Made by a program: the position numbers and the translations under genes
Shown here: positions 58,276-64,000 of the stretch, piece by piece
Numbering within the stretch: position 1 is the first letter of the stretch
Layout: the number at the start of each line of letters is the position of its first letter
From: Sedimenticola sp.
GTDB lineage: Bacteria > Pseudomonadota > Gammaproteobacteria > Chromatiales > Chromatiaceae
NCBI GenBank assembly: GCA_027068915.1
Contig: JAMOLT010000010.1
Span: 475,919-539,918 of the forward strand
DNA: 64,000 bases
Reading direction: 5' to 3'
The notes under the pieces: model-generated
Told to the model about the DNA's origin: nothing
What the model saw: only the letters and a program-made list of their open reading frames with translations
Databases searched by the model: none

Positions 58276-58983
58276 ATGAAAATAATTGCATTTGACAGGA
58301 AAAGTGATAACGAATGGTATAAGCAATGGTCAACTCTTGGTTGTGAAATAGACATCTATAATTGCACGTTAAGGGATGAACGAAGCCTAGCCATGGAAGT
58401 GATTAAAGGGTGCCAAGATAATAATAACAAGGTAATTATCCTAATTCACAAGGATCATTGTTTAAACCAAATTTCCTCACTATTAAATAAGTTGAAGTGT
58501 GACGAATTTCAACCTAAGCCATTTATAATGTATGTCCATACGCCTGGATGTTCCGCTTCAGATCAAGAAGAACTTCCTTGGTGGACTCATGCATGCCAAC
58601 GCCCCTTTCCGTCCGGGCAAGATTTATCATACCTTCGAGAGGACTTTAAACATCTATGTGAGATGTTAGAAGCAGCCGAGGGTAAAAATGAAACTAAAGA
58701 AGCTTATGAAGTTTTTGACTCAAATGTTATAGGTGAGTTTTTGTCACTCGTTTCGCCTTGGGTTATCTCTAACGATATACGGTCTGGTGAGCTGGATAAT
58801 CAGATCCTCAATAAAGGAGAATCATGGAAAAATTGGGTTATTAGATATTTAGAGCACAAGATGGTTGATCAGAACGTTGATGAGTTGGTTAAGCTGATGT
58901 CCGCCTTGCGCACTAATGGTGTTGGCGATTGGTTGAAATACAACACTAAATTCCTGCATGTTCTCGCTAGGAGGTTTCTTTAA
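58276..58983 (+). CDS. Unrecognised 235-residue protein, receiver-like N terminus
   Basis: I do not recognise the family. The N-terminal 120 residues alternate strand and helix (MKIIAFDRK, GCEIDIYNCT, KVIILIHKD, KPFIMYVHTPG), as in a receiver or flavodoxin-like fold, but no phospho-acceptor set is visible. The C-terminal half is helical. Four bp separate it from the preceding stop; GTG at 58273 is an alternative start. Codon use is AT-rich like its neighbours. Confidence 0.5.
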   Translation: MKIIAFDRKSDNEWYKQWSTLGCEIDIYNCTLRDERSLAMEVIKGCQDNNNKVIILIHKDHCLNQISSLLNKLKCDEFQPKPFIMYVHTPGCSASDQEELPWWTHACQRPFPSGQDLSYLREDFKHLCEMLEAAEGKNETKEAYEVFDSNVIGEFLSLVSPWVISNDIRSGELDNQILNKGESWKNWVIRYLEHKMVDQNVDELVKLMSALRTNGVGDWLKYNTKFLHVLARRFL

Positions 58984-58984
58984 C

Positions 58985-59563
58985 TTGGCTACTTGGGACA
59001 AAGAAAGGACTCGACTAAATCATGACGTATTCCACCATAACTTCTTTCACCACTTCGGTGCAGGTGCGCAATCGTTCAACCGCTGTAAACTTATAGCGTT
59101 TTTAGAAAATCGAGAGTCCGATATGGGCCCTGAAATTCATAAAGTGCTAAACGGCTGGAATAATATATCGCAACAATTTGAAAACTTGTTCGATCGCGCC
59201 AATCAAGATTTGATTACTGATGTCGACGGATGGTTTGCACAGCAAGCGTTACTTGAAATCGAGAAGAAATACTTTTCGGAAAAGGTAAGGGATGCCGCCG
59301 TGAAAGCTGCTAATGAGATTCTATCAAAGCAGTCAATATTGAACTCTGAACACATTGATAAAGTATTGTGTAAACCTCGATCAAGTCTGGCTTCGATTGA
59401 TGAGTTTGTAGATAATATTTTGAAAATTGCATGTTCCAGCAGTAGGCAACCAATGTCTGTGAATGATGCGCAGCTAGTGGTTGATCAGTTTCTAAATGAC
59501 TGCCAGGAATTCACCTGCGCAGTCTCCGCTATCCCATCCAAACTAAAACAGACCACATCTTGA
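58985..59563 (+). CDS. Unrecognised 192-residue helical protein
   Basis: No known domain seen. Mainly helical, with a His/Phe-rich start (HDVFHHNFFHHFG) that might bind a metal. The TTG at 58985 is favoured by AGGAGG ten bases upstream; an ATG at 58958 lies within the preceding gene and lacks one. Overlaps the regulator gene by four bases. Confidence 0.5.
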   Translation: MATWDKERTRLNHDVFHHNFFHHFGAGAQSFNRCKLIAFLENRESDMGPEIHKVLNGWNNISQQFENLFDRANQDLITDVDGWFAQQALLEIEKKYFSEKVRDAAVKAANEILSKQSILNSEHIDKVLCKPRSSLASIDEFVDNILKIACSSSRQPMSVNDAQLVVDQFLNDCQEFTCAVSAIPSKLKQTTS

Positions 59564-61107
59564 AGAGAAAACGCTCCACTGTCCTGGTAATAGATGATCA
59601 ATACGGAACCGACGCCGTAGCTGACTCTGTTGGCTATGATCGACGCGCCTTTCTACGTGACTATGGCGATGGGCCGTTCCAATTTGAAGTTACATCAGGG
59701 TTTGATTCAAAAAGAAACTGTTATTCAACTCAGACCGTTCTGAGTGCAATGGGTGAATTAAAAGAGCATCTTGATGGTGTATTGCTGGACATTCGTTTTG
59801 GTGATGAAGGTGATACTCTGGGGCTGGACATTATTAAGGGTATAAGAGAGTCGTATCCGGAATTGCCCATTGTAATGATGACCTCTGTTCCAAAAGAGGA
59901 ACTACTGTCCAGATGCCTGGAACTTGGGGCGGTTGATTACCTGGTGAAGCCGTTACAGCCGGATCTCCTCTGGCAGACCCTTGATCGCTATGTCGGTACT
60001 TCTTCACCCAAATGGTGGTTAGTAGGCCAGTCAGAAGAGTTCTCTAATGCCGTTGATATGGTGGCGATGGCCTCAGAGGGTGGCGCTACTTCGGTGCTGT
60101 TGCTGGGGGAGTCGGGCACGGGTAAGGAGCTGTTTGCAAGATATCTACACCGGCACGGGCCGCGTAGCAGTGGCCCATTTCAGGCTATTCAAATTTCGGC
60201 ATTATCAGAATCCTCTATCGAGGGAGATCTGTTTGGTTACAGCCGGGGCGCATTTACAGGAGCGGATCGCAACAGGGATGGGCAGTTGTGTGAAGCAGAC
60301 GGCGGCGTTCTGTTTCTGGATGAGATTGGTGATCTGAGTCTGCCTATTCAGGCAAAATTGCTGAGGATGCTGGAGACGCGTGAAGTTCCGCGTTTGGGTG
60401 ACGGCAAGTTGCGTAAAATTGATGTTCAGGTGGTGGCCGCCACCAACGCAAACCTGAGCGCCAGGGTAAAAGAAAACACCTTTCGCTTGGATCTTTATAA
60501 AAGATTAGGGGGCATGATCATACGGCTGCCACCAATATCAGATCGTCCGAATGATATACTTTTGATGGTTCGGCATTTGCTATGCAGAGGTGTGGTGGAA
60601 CGCATGCCCGGAATGCCTGTCCCTGAATTGCCTGAACAAATAGTTGATGAGTTGAATAATATCCACTGGGATGGAAATGTAAGGGATATCTGGAATTTCA
60701 TTCAAAGTGTTTTTGACCTGGCGACGCGAGAGAAGGATTTCAGTGCGACGGTTTTTCGCAAGGCGCTTAAGATGGCCGATCATGGGTTTTCTGACACACC
60801 GCAAATAGAGCTATCCACCCTGCCTAAAGAGACTGTCAATAATTCTGATATCTACCTGGAGAAGTTGGCACTGCAGGAGTTGTCTCTACTCTATTCAGCA
60901 CTCCAGGAAACGCGGGATGCTCGCACGGGTGCGCCAAACCGCGCAAGCGCAGCTGCCATGCTAAAGGGCAAGGAGAAAAGCTCAACCAACGAATTTGATC
61001 GTTGGGTACAGAATATAATGAAAAAGCTCAACCCCGATACCCAGGCAACAATCTGCCGGGCATATCCTGAATTGGTTAATATGGTTCAAGAACGAGGTCA
61101 ATGGTGA
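59560..61107 (+). CDS. Sigma-54-dependent response regulator, NtrC family
   Basis: 515 residues. An N-terminal receiver (about 1-130) has the acidic pair in VIDDQ, the phospho-acceptor Asp in [10 protein letters not shown], Thr in MMTS and Lys in LVKPL, all intact. The AAA+ activator domain (about 145-385) has Walker A GESGTGKE, the sigma-54 contact loop GAFTGA and Walker [10 protein letters not shown]. The C-terminal part does not look like the usual Fis helix-turn-helix; a helical [19 protein letters not shown] segment may bind DNA instead. Begins TTG inside the preceding stop. No histidine kinase gene is recognisable beside it. Confidence 0.85.
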   Translation: MKRKRSTVLVIDDQYGTDAVADSVGYDRRAFLRDYGDGPFQFEVTSGFDSKRNCYSTQTVLSAMGELKEHLDGVLLDIRFGDEGDTLGLDIIKGIRESYPELPIVMMTSVPKEELLSRCLELGAVDYLVKPLQPDLLWQTLDRYVGTSSPKWWLVGQSEEFSNAVDMVAMASEGGATSVLLLGESGTGKELFARYLHRHGPRSSGPFQAIQISALSESSIEGDLFGYSRGAFTGADRNRDGQLCEADGGVLFLDEIGDLSLPIQAKLLRMLETREVPRLGDGKLRKIDVQVVAATNANLSARVKENTFRLDLYKRLGGMIIRLPPISDRPNDILLMVRHLLCRGVVERMPGMPVPELPEQIVDELNNIHWDGNVRDIWNFIQSVFDLATREKDFSATVFRKALKMADHGFSDTPQIELSTLPKETVNNSDIYLEKLALQELSLLYSALQETRDARTGAPNRASAAAMLKGKEKSSTNEFDRWVQNIMKKLNPDTQATICRAYPELVNMVQERGQW

Positions 61108-63401
61108 TGGCGCGATCCACGGTAATTATTGCCACGACTGACATTCCAATGGCGTTTGCATTACGGGCGAGATTGGAGGGATCCTGTCTTAAGCTAGGGT
61201 TAAAACTGGAAGTCTGCCCGGCAGGCTCCAAAACGGATCCTGGTGCAGAGCCACCATTTTGTCAGCATGCACATCCATACGCTGAACCTATTACCGCCTA
61301 CGAATCATCCCAGGAACTATTTGATCATCTAGAGTCCCGCGACCCGACGAGTCTGGCTGATTCTCTGGTTGTCTTGGATGTTGGTACAGACTTGGGTCAT
61401 GCCTTCAATCCAGCAGCGCCATCAAACCAGAACCGTGGTTGGTATCGTTCTAAAGCCAGAACTCCAGGTATTGGGGTTGAGTTGATGCTGCGTTTCCCTC
61501 ACGTGTTTCCGGTTTTCCTTAGTCCTAGCGTACCAGTTGGTGACTTTCCAGATGAGGACTTAGAGAATACTAACGGACATTCATACCTCTCTCCTTTATT
61601 TAAGCAAGCTTCAAAGAACGATCAAGAATGGAAAACATTTGAAGATCTTAAAAAAGTACTACGCACTAAGAATAAACAAGATAATGGAAGAGCGGATGAT
61701 AATTTTGATCTAAATGAATTAAATGCGTTCTCTTCACCGTTACTATTTGTTTCTCCCCTTGATGAGGGGAGAGGTCTTTGCTCGACGCTGGAACGTTTTG
61801 CCAGGGGAATGCGTTGCTGGTTTGATCCTACTGGACTTCGTACCTTGGTAAGAAATCGCTATCTGGGCGAGGTTTTTGGAGAAAAAGGAAAATGGGCAGT
61901 CGTGAAGGCAAGGGAGGTCTTGAATTCAAGAGTGTGTAACGTTGCTATTGCCATTGATGAAGAGCGCAGGTTCTGTCATTTCAATGCTTATGCGGCATGG
62001 AAATATGGTCGGCGGGCATGGGTTGTTACTACTTTCGAGGAGTTTGATAAAGATCCACTGTGGGTAGCATCTAATACCTGTGGGGCAGCGAATGATGTCG
62101 TCCTTTTGCGTGATATTGACATGCGCTTTCCTGATGTTCCCGATAAATTAACGGTAAGGGAGAATATCAAGGACATCAAAAAAGCACCCTGGAAAGAAAG
62201 AACAGAAACTGAGGATTACTCCCTTGAAGGAAGGTCGGTAGAAAAGATAGGCGAAAAATGGAAGGTTTATGCAGTATCAAGTGAGGCTAATATTGTCTCT
62301 CCCAAAGAAAAATGGCCTAACGAGAAGAGCAACCAGAAGGATGAGGAGAGACTTGGACAGCGTCAGCATGAGAATAAGATTCAATACCGAGGTTTTTCGA
62401 AACCACTGGGTACTATCTATGATCTAAGTGAGTATCTATGCACTATTGAAGCTCATTCTCATGACGAGGATGCGGATGCTGTCCACAGGAAGCCTCAAGA
62501 CGACAACAAAAATCAGAGTGTGATTGCGAAGTTACTGAAAAAAACCTCTTCCACAAAACCAAACGGTGAAGATTCTAGCTCCAAGCCCGAGAGTAGTGAT
62601 AGCGGACATGGAGCACCATATTCAAATTTGATGATTGCTGAATCATTAATAGGGCAGTCAGCCAGATGCGAAGGGTCACCGGATTCATACTTATTGGGTG
62701 CTTTGTTGGCGTCAGAAGCCTATGAGATTTTGCTGGGAATGAGTAAAACAACCGCACTGGAAGCACTGCTGGCAATGCACAAAGCTGAAGTACGGGCCGA
62801 GGTTATTTTTCCCGGTATGTCGCAGTATTTACAGATAGAAGAAAGAAAGAACGATATCGAATCTTCGGCTGCCAGTATATTTTCAGGAAATGCGGCAAAT
62901 GATGCCAGGAACATGTTTTTAAGTCGGTTTTGGGCGGAATTGCGGCCAATATATAGGGATGGCGAACAATTTGAGGCGGCAGAAGAGGCCAATGTTGGGA
63001 GTTTTATTCATGCAAAATGGCCGCTTGTGCCGGCGAAGCCAAAATGGTTGTCAAAGTTGTTATTGAAAGGGATAGACTTAGGGCAATGGGAACAAAACCT
63101 CAAGCACTGGTTTAAGCGGCGAATATTAAAAGTTGCTACATCAATAAAGAACTGGGTGCTTTGTGCATTCATGTTTTCCATATTAATAACCACCCCATAT
63201 CTTGCTGTTACTGATATGTCTTTTTACGAAACGTGGTCGCACGTATTGTTTAGCTCTCTTGGATTAAGCCTGGATGATGCGCTGTATGAGATTGTGACAG
63301 GTGGTAAGTATTATTTGCTGGGTGCAGTACATATAGGTTTATCTTATATTCTATTTGGCCTGTTTATATCCATGCTATACAGAAAACTGACTCGCGCTTA
63401 A
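61107..63401 (+). CDS. Large unrecognised protein with C-terminal two-helix pore-like module
   Basis: About 764 residues. The N-terminal 130 look like a Rossmann or receiver-type fold (STVIIATTDIPM, SLVVLDVGTDLG). The middle contains VAIAIDEERRFCHFNAYAAW and a long charged, probably disordered part (about 400-520), followed by a helical domain. The end has two membrane helices (about 683-702 and 735-755) flanking a short loop (FSSLGLSLDDA). The second ends in GLFISMLYRKLTR, as in two-helix ion channels, but there is no TVGYG filter. It may be a membrane effector or channel. GAGG supports the ATG at 61107; one at 61101 is also possible. Confidence 0.6.
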   Translation: MARSTVIIATTDIPMAFALRARLEGSCLKLGLKLEVCPAGSKTDPGAEPPFCQHAHPYAEPITAYESSQELFDHLESRDPTSLADSLVVLDVGTDLGHAFNPAAPSNQNRGWYRSKARTPGIGVELMLRFPHVFPVFLSPSVPVGDFPDEDLENTNGHSYLSPLFKQASKNDQEWKTFEDLKKVLRTKNKQDNGRADDNFDLNELNAFSSPLLFVSPLDEGRGLCSTLERFARGMRCWFDPTGLRTLVRNRYLGEVFGEKGKWAVVKAREVLNSRVCNVAIAIDEERRFCHFNAYAAWKYGRRAWVVTTFEEFDKDPLWVASNTCGAANDVVLLRDIDMRFPDVPDKLTVRENIKDIKKAPWKERTETEDYSLEGRSVEKIGEKWKVYAVSSEANIVSPKEKWPNEKSNQKDEERLGQRQHENKIQYRGFSKPLGTIYDLSEYLCTIEAHSHDEDADAVHRKPQDDNKNQSVIAKLLKKTSSTKPNGEDSSSKPESSDSGHGAPYSNLMIAESLIGQSARCEGSPDSYLLGALLASEAYEILLGMSKTTALEALLAMHKAEVRAEVIFPGMSQYLQIEERKNDIESSAASIFSGNAANDARNMFLSRFWAELRPIYRDGEQFEAAEEANVGSFIHAKWPLVPAKPKWLSKLLLKGIDLGQWEQNLKHWFKRRILKVATSIKNWVLCAFMFSILITTPYLAVTDMSFYETWSHVLFSSLGLSLDDALYEIVTGGKYYLLGAVHIGLSYILFGLFISMLYRKLTRA

Positions 63402-63417
63402 CGGGATGTCTGGATCG

Positions 63418-63453
63418 TCAATAGTTTTGTGACGTGGTCAATCATTTTGTGAC
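63418..63453. repeat. Two 16-bp direct repeats after the operon
   Basis: TCAATAGTTTTGTGAC at 63418-63433 and TCAATCATTTTGTGAC at 63438-63453, 20 bp apart, each with GTCA/TGAC ends. Such repeated motifs are found at ends of some insertion sequences and integrated elements. This may mark the right border of the accessory block. Confidence 0.5.
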
Positions 63454-63496
63454 ACAGGGGGGGGAGACATTCCATCGCTGGCCGTTGTCGGTTACG

Positions 63497-64000
63497 CTAC
63501 AACCACCCCAACAACCACCCCCGGATATCCACAACCTCTTCTGCACACACGGTATGGGACATGTCATATTCATGCCAGTCAACCGTGTGGCCCATCTGCC
63601 TGAGCCTGGTGCAGGTATCCATCCCCACAGAACAGGAAACCACGGTATCCATGCGTCCATGGGCCTGGAAGATCTGCCGCAGGGTGGGGCTGTCCAGGGG
63701 AACGGACTCGGGCAAGTAGGTGGACAAGGCCATCACTCCCCCTAGGGGCAACGGTGTGCGCAGGGCGGTCGTCAGGGCGATCACGCCGCCCTGGGAGAAC
63801 CCCGCCAGAACGATATGCTCGGGCCGGATGCCCGCCTGGATCTCGGCATCCACCAGGGTCTGCAGATAATCCGCGGAACGCAGAATGCCTTCAACGTCGA
63901 TCTTCGCCATGAGGTCCATGGCATAGATGTCGTACCAGGCGGGCATCACATAGCCGTTGTTGACGCTCACCGGCATGGCGGGCGCATTGGGAAACACGAA
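63497..64000 (-). CDS. Carboxylesterase/phospholipase-family hydrolase (5' end outside window)
   Basis: At least 168 residues of an alpha/beta hydrolase; the frame runs off the window edge. The catalytic Ser is in LAGFSQGG, Asp in HGRMDTVV and His in YDMSHTV, the arrangement of bacterial carboxylesterases (EstB/YpfH-like). Ends immediately before the direct repeats. GC-rich codon use matches the housekeeping backbone, so the AT-rich operon ends before this gene. Confidence 0.9.
   Translation of the reverse strand, partial: FVFPNAPAMPVSVNNGYVMPAWYDIYAMDLMAKIDVEGILRSADYLQTLVDAEIQAGIRPEHIVLAGFSQGGVIALTTALRTPLPLGGVMALSTYLPESVPLDSPTLRQIFQAHGRMDTVVSCSVGMDTCTRLRQMGHTVDWHEYDMSHTVCAEEVVDIRGWLLGWL

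Noticed and set aside
1..64000. tRNA, rRNA genes and CRISPR arrays
   Set aside because: No cloverleaf-like sequence, rRNA segment or regularly spaced repeat-spacer series was found by eye; a tRNA scan would be decisive.

Overview
This window comes from a gammaproteobacterium, most likely a respiratory or sulfur-oxidising lineage near the Chromatiales. That placement is an inference. It rests on the conserved orders miaB-phoH-ybeY-corC-lnt, rpe-gph-trpEGDC and argS-SPOR, together with a high-potential iron-sulfur protein (HiPIP), cytochrome c4 and many c-type multihaem cytochromes. The housekeeping backbone looks GC-rich. Three stretches look clearly more AT-rich and accessory: the cytochrome/HiPIP cluster (about 4.8-11.0 kb), the Mrp antiporter operon (28.9-35.1 kb) and an 11-gene operon at 51.7-63.4 kb.

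Layout. 0-4.2 kb: the end of a cytochrome c4 gene, a PilZ protein, lon and rsmA. 4.2-11.0 kb: hexahaem and dihaem cytochromes and a HiPIP on the plus strand, converging on a four-gene minus-strand cluster (trihaem protein, two trihaem lipoproteins, a membrane-anchored c554-like tetrahaem protein). The cluster is bracketed by a direct repeat whose right copy carries a decayed start of rsmA. 11-17.9 kb: an HMA-fold protein, a secreted fibre-like protein, and miaB-phoH-ybeY-corC-lnt-ridA. 17.9-28.2 kb (minus): YjbQ, a secreted beta-helix protein, the trp genes with a broken DUF2283-like gene between trpG and trpD, gph, rpe, a SPOR protein and argS. 28.2-35.1 kb: repeats, an IS3 transposase remnant and the Mrp operon, with a repeat between the F and G subunits. 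35.3-43.5 kb: a SWIM/SNF2 helicase, a 265-bp MITE-like element, uvrA, an MFS transporter and ssb. 43.5-50.9 kb: dsbA, an EEP-family nuclease, a zinc-ribbon protein, znuACB behind a Zur-like palindrome, yidD, a HIT-like protein, rubrerythrin, a MazG-like protein and another secreted protein.

51.7-63.4 kb is the strongest candidate for an undescribed system. It is one tightly packed plus-strand operon. It encodes a branched-chain-amino-acid-type ABC importer (two permeases, two ATPases of which the second is shortened, and a lipoprotein receptor), a LOG/SLOG-family nucleotide enzyme, three unrecognised proteins, a sigma-54-dependent NtrC-type regulator, and a 764-residue protein ending in two membrane helices around a pore-like loop. 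An excellent sigma-54 promoter match lies 108 bp upstream of the first gene. My hypothesis is a ligand-sensing, self-regulated signalling or defence system with a membrane effector. It has not been tested.

At least four families of small dispersed repeats occupy the intergenic gaps. I saw no tRNA, rRNA or CRISPR array, and no complete insertion sequence.
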